From positions 21,146 to 85,145 of the forward strand of contig CALUZH010000012.1 in NCBI GenBank assembly GCA_944325255.1: a stretch of DNA of 64,000 nucleotides, in the 5' to 3' direction. Positions 45,880-54,609 of this stretch are shown piece by piece (the stretch's first letter is position 1; every line of letters starts with the position of its first letter). The notes under the pieces were generated by a model. The model was not told the DNA's origin and searched no databases. It saw only the letters and a program-made list of their open reading frames with translations. The position numbers and the translations under genes were made by a program. Origin of the DNA: an uncultured Erysipelotrichaceae bacterium (GTDB taxonomy: Bacteria > Bacillota_I > Bacilli_A > Erysipelotrichales > Erysipelotrichaceae).

Positions 45880-46773
45880 ATGCTTAAGGTACTTGTTATT
45901 GTAGGGCCGACGGCGGTCGGTAAAAGTTCTTTGGCTATCGCCTGTGCGCAAAAATATCATGGGGAAATTATCTCGGGAGATGCGATTCAGGTTTATAAGG
46001 GCTTGGATATCGGTTCGGCCAAGGTTTCTAAGGCGGAACAGAAAATGGTTAAGCATCATCTTATTGATATTATCGATCCGAAAATGCGCTATAGCGTCAA
46101 GGACTTTCAAACTTATGCCCGTAAACTTATTAATGAAATTCATGAGCGTCATCACTTGCCGATTATTGTCGGCGGTACCGGTCTTTATATCAAGGCAACA
46201 ATCTATGATTATCAATTTAATGAAGAAAGTGCAGAAGATGATGATTTTGCCGCTTTGACCAATGCGGAAATTTATGAACGGATCAAAGAAGTCGATCCGG
46301 AAATTTTAGAAAAGATCCATATCAATAATCGTAAACGTTTGGTTCGGGCCTTGAATATCATTAATAAACAAAAGATGCCGATGTCGCATATCTTGCAAGC
46401 TCAGGAACATAAACCCTTATATGATGCTTATATTATGGGCTTGACGATGCCCAGAGAAATTCTTTATGAACGCATTGACAAACGGGTAGATAAGATGATG
46501 GAAGAGGGCTTGTTGGCGGAGGTAGAAGCCTTATTAAAGGCCGGTCTAAGTTTTGATGATCAAGCTATGCAGGCCATCGGTTATAAGGAATTTAGGCCCT
46601 ATTTTGAAAAAGGGGCCGATCTTGAAAGCTGTATAGCTATGATTAAGCGCAACTCCCGTCATTTTGCCAAACGTCAATATACCTGGTTTCGCCACCAGAC
46701 ACCGATAGTATGGTATGATGTTAATCAAAAGGGCAAAGCCTTTGAGGATATTGAAAAATGGATGAAAACTTAA
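45880..46773 (+). CDS. miaA: tRNA dimethylallyltransferase
   Basis: Adds a dimethylallyl group to A37 of tRNAs that read UNN codons. P-loop VGPTAVGKSSLA, GDAIQVYKGLDIGSAK, GGTGLYIKA and the C-terminal RQYTWFRHQ are present over 297 residues. It overlaps the next gene by 16 nt; both products modify tRNA position 37. Confidence 0.96.
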   Translation: MLKVLVIVGPTAVGKSSLAIACAQKYHGEIISGDAIQVYKGLDIGSAKVSKAEQKMVKHHLIDIIDPKMRYSVKDFQTYARKLINEIHERHHLPIIVGGTGLYIKATIYDYQFNEESAEDDDFAALTNAEIYERIKEVDPEILEKIHINNRKRLVRALNIINKQKMPMSHILQAQEHKPLYDAYIMGLTMPREILYERIDKRVDKMMEEGLLAEVEALLKAGLSFDDQAMQAIGYKEFRPYFEKGADLESCIAMIKRNSRHFAKRQYTWFRHQTPIVWYDVNQKGKAFEDIEKWMKT

Positions 46774-49127
46774 GTCGCCTGGCCTTACTTGTCGGCGAAG
46801 AAAGTCTTGAAAGAATAAGGGAAAAGACCGTCCTTTTATGCGGTTGCGGTGGGGTCGGTTCTTTTGTGGCCGAAGCTTTGGCCCGCAGTGGTCTTGGCCA
46901 TATCATTTTGGTGGATGATGATTTTGTCGAACCAAGCAATCTCAATCGCCAATTGATGACTACGAAAAACAATATCGGTATTAAAAAGGTTAAAGCCCTA
47001 GAAAAAAGACTCAGCCAAATCAGTGATATTGAAGTTAAGGCTTGGGATTTGCGGATTGATGAAAATTTTAAGATGCCCCAAGTTGATTATGTCATTGATT
47101 GTATTGATGATTTAAAAGCTAAATTTATCCTGGCTAAAAAAGCTTCCTTCCTTAAACTTCCCTTTATTGCATCGATGGGCAGTGCTAAACGTTTGGCTGT
47201 CGGGGATATAAAATATACAAGCCTTGATAAAACCCGCAATGATCCCCTGGCTAAGGCTTATCGGCAATTGGTTAAAAAGGAAAATTATCATCGGGCAATA
47301 AGGGTGGTATATATGGATACCCCACCTCTTGAACAGGTCGATAACAGGGCCTTAGGCTCAGCTATTTTTGCCGTGGGGGCCTGTGGTTTAAAGATTGCCG
47401 CTATTGTCTTTGCGGAGTTAATTAAAGGAGATAAAAAAATGAAATTTAGAGATTTTAAGTATGAACATTTGGACTATGAAACTTTAGCTAAAACTTATCA
47501 AGACTTATTGGAGCCGCTAAAAAAGGCCCAAAATGTCGATGATTTTATGACCTCTTTTAAGGCAATCAATCGCTTTCGCGGTCATATCCAGACGATGATG
47601 TCACTGGTAAATGTCCGCCATACCATTGATACGAGCGATCCATATTATGATGCCGAAAATAATTATTGGGATGAGACATCGCCACGCTTGCAGGTTTTTG
47701 AAGATGATTTTTTTGCCACGGCTTTGGCTTGCCCGTTTCGTGAAAAGTTGCCGATACCTGCGACCTTCTTTAAGCTCTTGGAAAATGCCCGCAAGAGCTT
47801 TGATTCGCAAATTATTCAGGAGTTGCAAGAAGAAAACCGTTTGGCAACAGCTTATGGCAAATTAAAAGCGAGTGCCCAGATTGCCTTTAGAGGCCAAATA
47901 TATAACTTAGCTTCAATTAATACCTTCATCAATGATGCTGACCGCAATGTCCGTAAGGAAGCATATGATGCCATGATGACTTTTTATAACGAACATGAGG
48001 ATGAATTTGATGAAATCTTTGACCAAATGGTTAAGCTTCGTGACCGGATGGCCCGCAAATTAGGTTATGAAAACTTTATTGACTTGGCTTATTTAAGAAT
48101 GAATCGTTTGGACTATGACCAGAAGATGGTTGAAGACTATCGTCGGCAAGTTGTGGAATATATGGTTCCGGTGGCCAATGATTTATACCAAAGACAGGCT
48201 AAAAGAATCGGTGTTTCCAAGCTTATGGCCTATGATGCCGGTTTTGAATTTAAAAGCGGCAATCCTAAACCTCAAGGCAATAAGGATGAGCTTTTAAATA
48301 AGGCTTTGAAGATGTATAGCGAGATGTCTAAAGAAAGCGGTGAATACTTTAAGATGATGTGCGACATGGAGCTTTTTGATTTAGAGACCCGGCCGCATAA
48401 GGAGATGGGCGGTTATTGTACCGACTTCTATGATTATAAGGTGCCTTTTATCTTTGCCAATTTCAACGGAACCCAAGGCGATGTCGATGTTTTGACGCAT
48501 GAAGCCGGACATGGCTTTCAAGCATATTTGACGATGCAGACGATGGATATTCCGGATATTAGTTTCCCGACTTATGAAAGCTGTGAAATTCATTCGATGT
48601 CAATGGAATTTTTCGCCCATCCGTGGATGGAATTATTTTTTGGGGAAGATGCCGAAAAGTATAAGTTCTATCATGTAGCCTCAGCCTTGACCTTTGTACC
48701 TTACGGTTGTCTTGTCGATCATTTCCAACATGAAGTCTATGCTCACCCAAAGATGTCCAAAGCGGAAAGAAAAGAAACTTTCCGGCGTCTTGAAAAGATC
48801 TATAAGCCGCATTTAGATTACAGTGGCTATCCTTTACTTGAAAGGGGCGGTTTCTTTTATCGCCAAGGGCATATCTTTCAAAATCCTTTCTATTATATTG
48901 ACTATACCCTGGCCCAGGTTTGTGCTTTGCAATTTTTTAAGCGGACCCTGGAAAACGATCCGCATGCCTGGGAAGATTATGTGCATCTTTGCCGTTTGGG
49001 CGGCAGTAAATCCTTCTTGGAGCTTGTTAAGGAGGCCGGCTTAAAATCGCCTTTTGCCGAAGGTACAATTGCCGAAGTGGTTGAAGCGATGGTCAAAGTG
49101 CTCAATATTGATGACGCCAAACTTTAG
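46758..49127 (+). CDS. In-frame TcdA-oligoendopeptidase F joint gene
   Basis: A continuous 789-codon frame encodes two unrelated proteins. Residues 1-227 are a TcdA/ThiF-type E1-like enzyme (GCGGVGSFVAEALARSG; DDFVEPSNLNRQ) that makes cyclic t6A at tRNA A37. Residues 228-789 are a complete M3 oligoendopeptidase with zinc motif H581-E-A-G-H585 and the second Glu in CEIHSMSMEFF. There is no stop codon between them, but an AAAGGAG ribosome site (47424-47430) lies 8 nt before the ATG at 47439, where a normal 562-residue M3 peptidase would start. Either a true fusion, or a lost stop/sequence error with separate reinitiation. Confidence 0.85.
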   Translation: MDENLSRLALLVGEESLERIREKTVLLCGCGGVGSFVAEALARSGLGHIILVDDDFVEPSNLNRQLMTTKNNIGIKKVKALEKRLSQISDIEVKAWDLRIDENFKMPQVDYVIDCIDDLKAKFILAKKASFLKLPFIASMGSAKRLAVGDIKYTSLDKTRNDPLAKAYRQLVKKENYHRAIRVVYMDTPPLEQVDNRALGSAIFAVGACGLKIAAIVFAELIKGDKKMKFRDFKYEHLDYETLAKTYQDLLEPLKKAQNVDDFMTSFKAINRFRGHIQTMMSLVNVRHTIDTSDPYYDAENNYWDETSPRLQVFEDDFFATALACPFREKLPIPATFFKLLENARKSFDSQIIQELQEENRLATAYGKLKASAQIAFRGQIYNLASINTFINDADRNVRKEAYDAMMTFYNEHEDEFDEIFDQMVKLRDRMARKLGYENFIDLAYLRMNRLDYDQKMVEDYRRQVVEYMVPVANDLYQRQAKRIGVSKLMAYDAGFEFKSGNPKPQGNKDELLNKALKMYSEMSKESGEYFKMMCDMELFDLETRPHKEMGGYCTDFYDYKVPFIFANFNGTQGDVDVLTHEAGHGFQAYLTMQTMDIPDISFPTYESCEIHSMSMEFFAHPWMELFFGEDAEKYKFYHVASALTFVPYGCLVDHFQHEVYAHPKMSKAERKETFRRLEKIYKPHLDYSGYPLLERGGFFYRQGHIFQNPFYYIDYTLAQVCALQFFKRTLENDPHAWEDYVHLCRLGGSKSFLELVKEAGLKSPFAEGTIAEVVEAMVKVLNIDDAKL
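47439..49127 (+). CDS. Oligoendopeptidase F, M3 family (internal start)
   Basis: Alternative product of the joint frame, from the ATG at 47439 with AAAGGAG 8 nt upstream. Standard length (562) and N-terminus (KFRDFKYEHLDYETLAK) of M3 oligoendopeptidases. Degrades peptides of roughly 6-20 residues in the cytoplasm. The family C-terminal motif DYTLAQVCALQFF is intact. Confidence 0.85.
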   Translation: MKFRDFKYEHLDYETLAKTYQDLLEPLKKAQNVDDFMTSFKAINRFRGHIQTMMSLVNVRHTIDTSDPYYDAENNYWDETSPRLQVFEDDFFATALACPFREKLPIPATFFKLLENARKSFDSQIIQELQEENRLATAYGKLKASAQIAFRGQIYNLASINTFINDADRNVRKEAYDAMMTFYNEHEDEFDEIFDQMVKLRDRMARKLGYENFIDLAYLRMNRLDYDQKMVEDYRRQVVEYMVPVANDLYQRQAKRIGVSKLMAYDAGFEFKSGNPKPQGNKDELLNKALKMYSEMSKESGEYFKMMCDMELFDLETRPHKEMGGYCTDFYDYKVPFIFANFNGTQGDVDVLTHEAGHGFQAYLTMQTMDIPDISFPTYESCEIHSMSMEFFAHPWMELFFGEDAEKYKFYHVASALTFVPYGCLVDHFQHEVYAHPKMSKAERKETFRRLEKIYKPHLDYSGYPLLERGGFFYRQGHIFQNPFYYIDYTLAQVCALQFFKRTLENDPHAWEDYVHLCRLGGSKSFLELVKEAGLKSPFAEGTIAEVVEAMVKVLNIDDAKL

Positions 49128-49133
49128 ATCGAC

Positions 49134-49139
49134 TATAAT
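49134..49139 (+). promoter_or_regulatory. TATAAT -10 box of the BI-1 gene
   Basis: TATAAT 20 nt before the ATG, with ACGGAGGTAAG as ribosome site. No clear -35. Confidence 0.4.
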
Positions 49140-49159
49140 TTAGTTACGGAGGTAAGAAA

Positions 49160-49858
49160 ATGACACAATTAAAAGATTACAGTGTTGGATCTAAGTCTTT
49201 AACTTTCAATGCTTTTTTGACAAAAATATTCTCTACCGTCTTTTTGGGCTTGGTCATAAGTGCGGCCGTGGCCTACGGTACCTATCTTTTGGTTTTAAAT
49301 GATCCGTTATTTTTCTCTCGGATTTCCTTATTTATTCTCTTGGCCCAAGTCGGTATTGCCATCTTCTTTTCAGTACGTTTGGCAAAGATGTCGAAAAATA
49401 CAGCCTGGTTATGTTATATCCTATACTCTTTGACTATGGGCTTTACCTTTGGAACTTTGCCGTTAATTTATGATGGCGGCAGTATTTTCTTTGCGGTAGT
49501 CATGACGGCGGTGCTTTTTGCATCGATGTCTTTTATCGGTCATACGACAAAAATTGACTTGTCGAAGTTCAGTTCCATCTTTATGATCGGCTTAGTGATG
49601 ATTCTTGTTGTCTCAATAGTTAATATGTTTATCGGCAGTCGGGGCATCGATATGTTCATTAATTATGCCGGAGTTATTTTATTCTTAGGTATTATTGCTT
49701 GGGACATGCAGAAGATGCGGGACTTGTATTTGGCCGCCAATCAAGATAGTGAACTGGGAGCCAAGATTGTGGTAGTCGGCGCTTTTGAACTCTATCTTGA
49801 CTTTATCAATCTGTTTATTCGCATATTATCAATATTCGGTCGCAGCAATGACAATTAG
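49160..49858 (+). CDS. Bax inhibitor-1 (BI-1/YetJ) family protein
   Basis: A 232-residue protein with seven membrane helices. The last helices and IIAWDMQKMRDLY followed by FELYLDFINLF are the family signature; YetJ of B. subtilis is a pH-sensitive calcium leak channel. It has a good AGGAGG-type ribosome site and is followed by a terminator. Confidence 0.92.
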   Translation: MTQLKDYSVGSKSLTFNAFLTKIFSTVFLGLVISAAVAYGTYLLVLNDPLFFSRISLFILLAQVGIAIFFSVRLAKMSKNTAWLCYILYSLTMGFTFGTLPLIYDGGSIFFAVVMTAVLFASMSFIGHTTKIDLSKFSSIFMIGLVMILVVSIVNMFIGSRGIDMFINYAGVILFLGIIAWDMQKMRDLYLAANQDSELGAKIVVVGAFELYLDFINLFIRILSIFGRSNDN

Positions 49859-49885
49859 GAGCGTTTCAAAACGCTTCTTTTTTTG
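49858..49885 (+). terminator. Terminator of the BI-1 gene
   Basis: AGCGTTT (49860-49866) pairs with AAACGCT (49869-49875), followed by T run. Confidence 0.85.
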
Positions 49886-49912
49886 CCTTTATTAGGCAGT
49901 TTACGTTATAAT
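49883..49912 (+). promoter_or_regulatory. Promoter of the zinc-ribbon operon
   Basis: TTGCCT (49883-49888), 18-nt spacer, TATAAT (49907-49912). The transcript would begin about 20 nt before the TTG start at 49940. Confidence 0.55.
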
Positions 49913-49939
49913 CATAAAGATGAAACGGAGTTGATAATA

Positions 49940-50965
49940 TTGAAGAAATATCTGCACTATATCTTTATCGGGGCTCTTTTATTGGTAAGCGCAGGCTTGA
50001 TTTATATGATGAGCTTGGCAAGTAAAGAACCGGTGACAACGGAAGTCAGTCCGACCCCGTCAATTGATGCGGAAATTTTAAGCCAGGAGGATATCGTTGA
50101 GGATACCGAGATGCATTTGGCTTTGGGCATTTCAACTTATGTATCACCTCTTGATGCCAGCAGTGTAGATGAAGGCAAACTGCAAGATGGCAATGTCTTG
50201 GTCGATACAGCTTTGGCGGTACTGGTTTTAAACGGTGATGACCGCATTGTTTATGCTTATCTCGATGATATTGAAAATGATATTTGGTTTGATGCTTCCG
50301 GCACTATCGGCAACAGCCGGGACATTGCAGAATGGCCAAGCCGCAAGGACAGCGATGATGATTATGTTTTGGCCTGTAATGACTTTGAAGAAGGCTTAAA
50401 AGGGATGAATCATGATGAGGTCATGACTTATATTACTTCATTAAATGCTGAAGATTATCCGCTGCTTGAACTTAGTGAATATAGTACGGCAATTGATAAT
50501 GCCTTTAATAATTTATATCCGGTAAGTTCTTTGCGATATGTGGGAGTTGATACTTTGACCCGTTATGAATTAAGCGATGCGGATGAGGAAAATAATGGGC
50601 AAATCGATGTTTTATCGACTTTGGCGGTGGTATCTTTTGCCGAAAGTGAAAATATTACGGCAGCCATTTTGGATGAGGTGGAAACCTCGGTGGATATCAG
50701 CAATAGCGGAAAGGTCTTAAATTCCCGTTTTGATACCCGCAGCAAAAAAGAAAAGAGCTTAAACGGTTCGCCTGAAGGCGGAATTAGTGTACCGGCTTAT
50801 TATGCCCAAGAATTAGCATCCTTGGAAAAGATGCTGGTAGGCAAAAAAGCTGATGAGATAGCTGCTTTAAGTGAAGAAGAAGCTTTTAATGATTATCATA
50901 TTATTGTCAATGATATGCTCGCCCTGATACAAAGAGCGGCAGATAATATGATAGCCTGGTATTAA
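49940..50965 (+). CDS. Membrane-anchored protein with two repeated domains
   Basis: Start TTG 49940 with CGGAG upstream gives 341 residues with one N-terminal membrane helix (about 5-25). Two similar segments follow: residues about 75-125 (LAVLVLNGDDRIVYAYLDDI, then WFDASG, then SR) and 215-265 (LAVVSFAESENITAAILDEV, then ISNSG, then SR). The shared pattern resembles COG4939-like immunogen lipoproteins, where the repeat pairs a beta strand with a conserved S-R-x2 segment. Function unknown. It leads a four-gene operon of membrane proteins. Confidence 0.6.
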   Translation: MKKYLHYIFIGALLLVSAGLIYMMSLASKEPVTTEVSPTPSIDAEILSQEDIVEDTEMHLALGISTYVSPLDASSVDEGKLQDGNVLVDTALAVLVLNGDDRIVYAYLDDIENDIWFDASGTIGNSRDIAEWPSRKDSDDDYVLACNDFEEGLKGMNHDEVMTYITSLNAEDYPLLELSEYSTAIDNAFNNLYPVSSLRYVGVDTLTRYELSDADEENNGQIDVLSTLAVVSFAESENITAAILDEVETSVDISNSGKVLNSRFDTRSKKEKSLNGSPEGGISVPAYYAQELASLEKMLVGKKADEIAALSEEEAFNDYHIIVNDMLALIQRAADNMIAWY

Positions 50966-50979
50966 AGGAGGCTTTCTAA

Positions 50980-51726
50980 ATGATTTGTCAAAATTGCGGT
51001 GCCCGTTTTAATGATGATCTTGAACGTTGTCCCTATTGCGGTACGATGAATACCAAAGGGGCCTTTAAGGGTTATCGCCGACGTTTACATAAGATTAAGG
51101 ATAATATGGCTGAACTTGATGATGATGCCTATAATTCCTTACAAGAGCTGATTATTAAATCATTGCTTAAGGGTTTGGGCATTATTGCCATATGTGTAGC
51201 TTTGGGTCTTGCCTTAGGCTTTATTATGCCCCGGGGTTATGATAGTAGGGAATATGAAGAAGAAACCTACAATGAATTATTATGGATGGAAGAAAATACA
51301 GTCAAATTAGATGAGGCATATGCCAAGCGGGATATGGAAGCCCTTGAAGATTTGGTTTATGAGCAAGACAGTATCGGTTATGCTTGGGAACATTATGATG
51401 TCTTCAATGCTTGGTCGATTGAAGATCGGCTTTTGGCGGCAGCTGAACAGATTGCCGAGAATAAGGAATATTATGAATATAATATTTATCCTGTCGCCGA
51501 TGCCTTAGAGCTTTTATATGATCCTGAAAATATCTTTGGTTTGGATCATCAATTTACCGGTGATGAAGAACAATATTACCAAGATTCGATAAATAATATT
51601 AATGAAGCTTTTTTGAGCATCGGTTTAAGTAATGATGATACTTTAAGTATTTATCGGGAATGTGATGATACTTATGGGGTTGATACCGAACGTTTAGAAA
51701 GCATATTAAAAGAGGTATTTTCATGA
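50980..51726 (+). CDS. Zinc-ribbon membrane protein, paralogue A
   Basis: A 248-residue protein. N-terminal zinc ribbon (C3, C6, C18, C21: CQNC and CPYC), a coiled spacer, one membrane helix at about 68-88, then an extracytoplasmic acidic helical domain. Not assigned to a named family. Overlaps paralogue B by 4 nt. Confidence 0.65.
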   Translation: MICQNCGARFNDDLERCPYCGTMNTKGAFKGYRRRLHKIKDNMAELDDDAYNSLQELIIKSLLKGLGIIAICVALGLALGFIMPRGYDSREYEEETYNELLWMEENTVKLDEAYAKRDMEALEDLVYEQDSIGYAWEHYDVFNAWSIEDRLLAAAEQIAENKEYYEYNIYPVADALELLYDPENIFGLDHQFTGDEEQYYQDSINNINEAFLSIGLSNDDTLSIYRECDDTYGVDTERLESILKEVFS

Positions 51727-52460
51727 TTCAATGCAAAAAATGCGGCGCTCAGTTAGATATTAATACCCGGGTTTGTCCTTATTGCGGAACGGTTAACGAT
51801 GAGGCAGTTGAACATGTTGAGAAGATGCAGCATTTTGAAAAAGATTATGCCAGCACCAAAAAAGCGGTCTATACCAAGGCAAAGACCTTCTCTAAGGGTT
51901 ATGGCGATCTTTCGCTTTTAATATTGCTGCTGGTCACCTTATTTATAGCGATATTTGCCTTTGGGATGAACTATTCAATCAGCGATAAGCTGGCTTATGA
52001 TAATTATGTCAAAAATAGCGAAAGCATTAATCAAGAATTTAAGGAACTCTTGGATAAGAGTGAATTTTCGGCCTTTAAAGCTAAGCTTGATACGATTGAG
52101 CGAGCGACTTATATTCGGGATTTTTCGCCTTATCGCAAACTTTTAGAATTGATTCGCAGTTTTGAAGAGGTGCAGAAGGCAACATTTGATTATCACTTTG
52201 CGGCCAGTCAATATGATGATCCTTTAAGTAATTTAGCCAGTAATCTCAATGATTACTATACTACTTGGAATCTGGAATATATGGAGGAGACCGAAGAGAA
52301 CTATGAGGCCGATGTTGATTTGGCGATGACGGCTTTTTTAAGACATTATCTTTATCTAAATGATGAGGATATTGCCGCTTTGAAAAGCGGAATGAGTGAA
52401 AGTGAGATTGCCAATATGTTATTTGTGAGGTTGGAAAATAATGAAAACGAAGTTGGCTAA
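51723..52460 (+). CDS. Zinc-ribbon membrane protein, paralogue B
   Basis: A 245-residue protein with the same layout: zinc ribbon (CKKC and CPYC), a linker, one membrane helix (about 60-80) and an outer helical domain. Similar order and size to the preceding gene despite low identity suggest an old duplication. Overlaps the next gene by 20 nt. Confidence 0.65.
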   Translation: MIQCKKCGAQLDINTRVCPYCGTVNDEAVEHVEKMQHFEKDYASTKKAVYTKAKTFSKGYGDLSLLILLLVTLFIAIFAFGMNYSISDKLAYDNYVKNSESINQEFKELLDKSEFSAFKAKLDTIERATYIRDFSPYRKLLELIRSFEEVQKATFDYHFAASQYDDPLSNLASNLNDYYTTWNLEYMEETEENYEADVDLAMTAFLRHYLYLNDEDIAALKSGMSESEIANMLFVRLENNENEVG

Positions 52461-52848
52461 ACGGATCGTTAAGATCCTTACTATTATTGCGGCTTTATTT
52501 TTGGTTCTTTTTGTAGCATTTGGTACCAATACCGTCTTGGATAATCTTGAAAGACCTCAAAGACGCAACCAATTAAGCGAGTTTTATTATGCTTATCAGG
52601 ATGGAAGATATTATGATATTTATTTGATGGCTGTCGAAAATGATGCCAAAAACGGTAAAATATATGCCGATACCAGTTCTTTTGAGGCTTTCGGCAAGGC
52701 CTTTGACGCCTTAAGCAAGGAAGCAATGAGCAGTGATCGAGAATATTATCATAATTTGTATCAGCAATATTACCAGACTATAGAGTGGCAATTTCTTAAA
52801 GATAAACTTGATGAGTTGGCTCGTGATTATTTTGGTACAATGAGCTAA
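52441..52848 (+). CDS. Small single-pass membrane protein
   Basis: A 135-residue protein: N-terminal membrane helix (about 10-30), then a helical outer domain (LSEFYYAYQDGRYYDIY). Not recognised; likely a third partner of the two zinc-ribbon proteins upstream. Confidence 0.6.
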   Translation: MKTKLAKRIVKILTIIAALFLVLFVAFGTNTVLDNLERPQRRNQLSEFYYAYQDGRYYDIYLMAVENDAKNGKIYADTSSFEAFGKAFDALSKEAMSSDREYYHNLYQQYYQTIEWQFLKDKLDELARDYFGTMS

Positions 52849-52862
52849 AGAGGTGAAAAATA

Positions 52863-53291
52863 TTGAATATATTGTTTCTTTTAACGCCTAAGGCTTCGGT
52901 GGCTTGTTTGGATGATTCTTTGACGGTTCGTCAGGCTTTAGAACGTTTTAAGGCGCACGGATATACAGCTACGCCAATGATCAGCAAGGAAGACGGCCGT
53001 TATTTGGGGACGGTTTCCGAGGGTGATTTTTTATGGTATATCGTCAATTCCGGCTTAGAAAATATTAAAGATCTAGAAGAAACGAAGGCTTGCAAATTAT
53101 TGAAACCTAATTATATGCCGGCCGTTAAGGTTGATGCCAAGATGGATGATGTCTTGCGTATGGTCTTGTCCCAGAACTTTGTGCCGGTCGTTGATGATCG
53201 GGGAATCTTTATGGGCATTGTGACCAGAAGATCAATCATCAATTATTATTATGAAAAAGAAAAAAGCGCTAGCGGCGCTTTAAGCAAGTAG
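52863..53291 (+). CDS. Stand-alone CBS-pair protein, DarB/CbpB-like
   Basis: A 142-residue protein (TTG start at 52863 with AGAGGTG upstream) consisting of two CBS motifs. In length and pattern it resembles the c-di-AMP-binding CBS proteins (DarB) of Bacillota, but ligand choice is not shown here. Its 3' end overlaps the convergent ECF S component gene. Confidence 0.7.
   Translation: MNILFLLTPKASVACLDDSLTVRQALERFKAHGYTATPMISKEDGRYLGTVSEGDFLWYIVNSGLENIKDLEETKACKLLKPNYMPAVKVDAKMDDVLRMVLSQNFVPVVDDRGIFMGIVTRRSIINYYYEKEKSASGALSK
53263..53281. terminator. Hairpin in the overlapping convergent 3' ends
   Basis: AAAGCGC (53263-53269) pairs with GCGCTTT (53275-53281). It lies within the end of both coding regions and has A/T runs on the outer sides. 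Confidence 0.5.
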
Positions 53292-53871
53292 TAATGGCAT
53301 AGCATATTAAGCCGTTAAGTAAGGCTTCGGGGATGCCGCTGGTGATAATGGTTGTCATAATCAGTATCCATAGAGGCTGACCAAGCAAGTCGGCATAGCT
53401 GCTTCCGAAAAATAGGGCAATGCCTAAGGTTACGCCCAGAGTATTGGCTGCACTGCCGATAATACCGCTAAGCCCATAGCTTAAAGCTTGGGGCTTTTTT
53501 ATATTATCTGCCCAAAGACCGCTTAAATAGCCACCTAATATGCGGGGGACAAAACAGATAATCAGTGAAAAGAAATTACCGGAAGTATTGCCGATATTAT
53601 AAAATGGCGTAAAAAGAAAGGCCATTGGGGAAGGGGGCATAAAGGTCCAGACGATAAAGCTGAAAAGTCCGGCAAAAAAGCCCATTAAAGCGGCATAGCG
53701 GCGATTTAAGAAAATCGCTGTAATTACTACCGGGACCATCATTAAGGTCATGACAATCGGACCTAAGGCCGGCAAGGACCCAAGCGGGGTAAAACAGAAG
53801 ATGGCCTCTAAGGCCAAAAGCAGGGCGAAACGGGTTAATTCGCCGATTTTTTTATTTTGCATATTAGTCAT
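53269..53871 (-). CDS. ECF transporter S component (PF12822-like)
   Basis: A 200-residue protein with six membrane helices. An N-terminal RFALLLALEAIFCFTPLGSLP and a PPSPMAFLFTPFYNIGN segment resemble ECF substrate-binding subunits (PanT/folate-type group). The substrate is not evident. It would pair with the EcfA1A2T module at 5262-7703. It overlaps the upstream FUSC-like gene by 4 nt. Confidence 0.8.
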   Translation of the reverse strand: MTNMQNKKIGELTRFALLLALEAIFCFTPLGSLPALGPIVMTLMMVPVVITAIFLNRRYAALMGFFAGLFSFIVWTFMPPSPMAFLFTPFYNIGNTSGNFFSLIICFVPRILGGYLSGLWADNIKKPQALSYGLSGIIGSAANTLGVTLGIALFFGSSYADLLGQPLWILIMTTIITSGIPEALLNGLICYAITTCLKRR

Positions 53872-54488
53872 TTTAGTAAAGTCTCATTTTCATTGCGGGG
53901 AACCATATCAGCTTCATAAAAGTCTTGTGTTTCTTCCTTGGAACGTTTACTGGCCACAACCCAAGCTTTATAGGCCGTTACAAGATTAACTTTTTTCATC
54001 CGGTCAATCTTGGAAGGAAGCAGATAGTTAAAAAGACAACCGAAGGCGGCACCGGCAGCCGTATCGATTATTCTATCGATGGTATAGGCAAAATAATTAT
54101 TCTCCGGTTGAGTATATAAAACGACAAAGAAAATAACGATAGCCGGCTGAATAGCCCCGCTTGAACCTAATAGAGTATTGACATAAAGCAAGAATACAAC
54201 CCCTATCGCCATATATATTTCCGGCAATATACCAAACGGGGCATGCCAATAAAGATAATAAAAAATAAGAATAATGATGCCGCCGGTTGCTGTGCCGATA
54301 CTGCGGTTAAAGCCATGCCTGAAGCCTTCATTAAATTGACTTCCGCAGGCAAAGCCGGCACCGATCAAGGCAAAACAGGGATTGCGGTCCAAGACATAGA
54401 TGTAGATAAGCCCCAAGACAAAGCAGCAAAAGGCCGTTTTTAACGTCCGCATACCAATGTGGGGAAAGATTTTACTGTCATGTTTCAT
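53868..54488 (-). CDS. FUSC/ArAE-type membrane protein
   Basis: A 206-residue protein starting at ATG 54488 with five or six membrane helices and a GIIILIFYYLYW run. MRTLKTAFCCFVLGLIYIY and the N-terminal segment resemble the aromatic acid exporter family (ArAE_1/DUF939). The C-terminal soluble tail is short. Substrate unknown. It is cotranscribed with the S component. Confidence 0.7.
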   Translation of the reverse strand: MKHDSKIFPHIGMRTLKTAFCCFVLGLIYIYVLDRNPCFALIGAGFACGSQFNEGFRHGFNRSIGTATGGIIILIFYYLYWHAPFGILPEIYMAIGVVFLLYVNTLLGSSGAIQPAIVIFFVVLYTQPENNYFAYTIDRIIDTAAGAAFGCLFNYLLPSKIDRMKKVNLVTAYKAWVVASKRSKEETQDFYEADMVPRNENETLLK

Positions 54489-54567
54489 TAAGAATACCTC
54501 GGATTTACTTGCTATAATTTTAACATAAGCCAAAGATAAAAGGGCAATAGCTCTTAAGCATAGATAA

Positions 54568-54594
54568 TAAAAAAGATGCCCTACCTGGCATCCT
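54568..54594 (-). terminator. Terminator of the DUF1622 gene
   Basis: GATGCC (54575-54580) pairs with GGCATC (54587-54592), and the reverse strand continues into a run of T. Confidence 0.8.
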
Positions 54595-54609
54595 TGTTAA
54601 GACTGTTTC

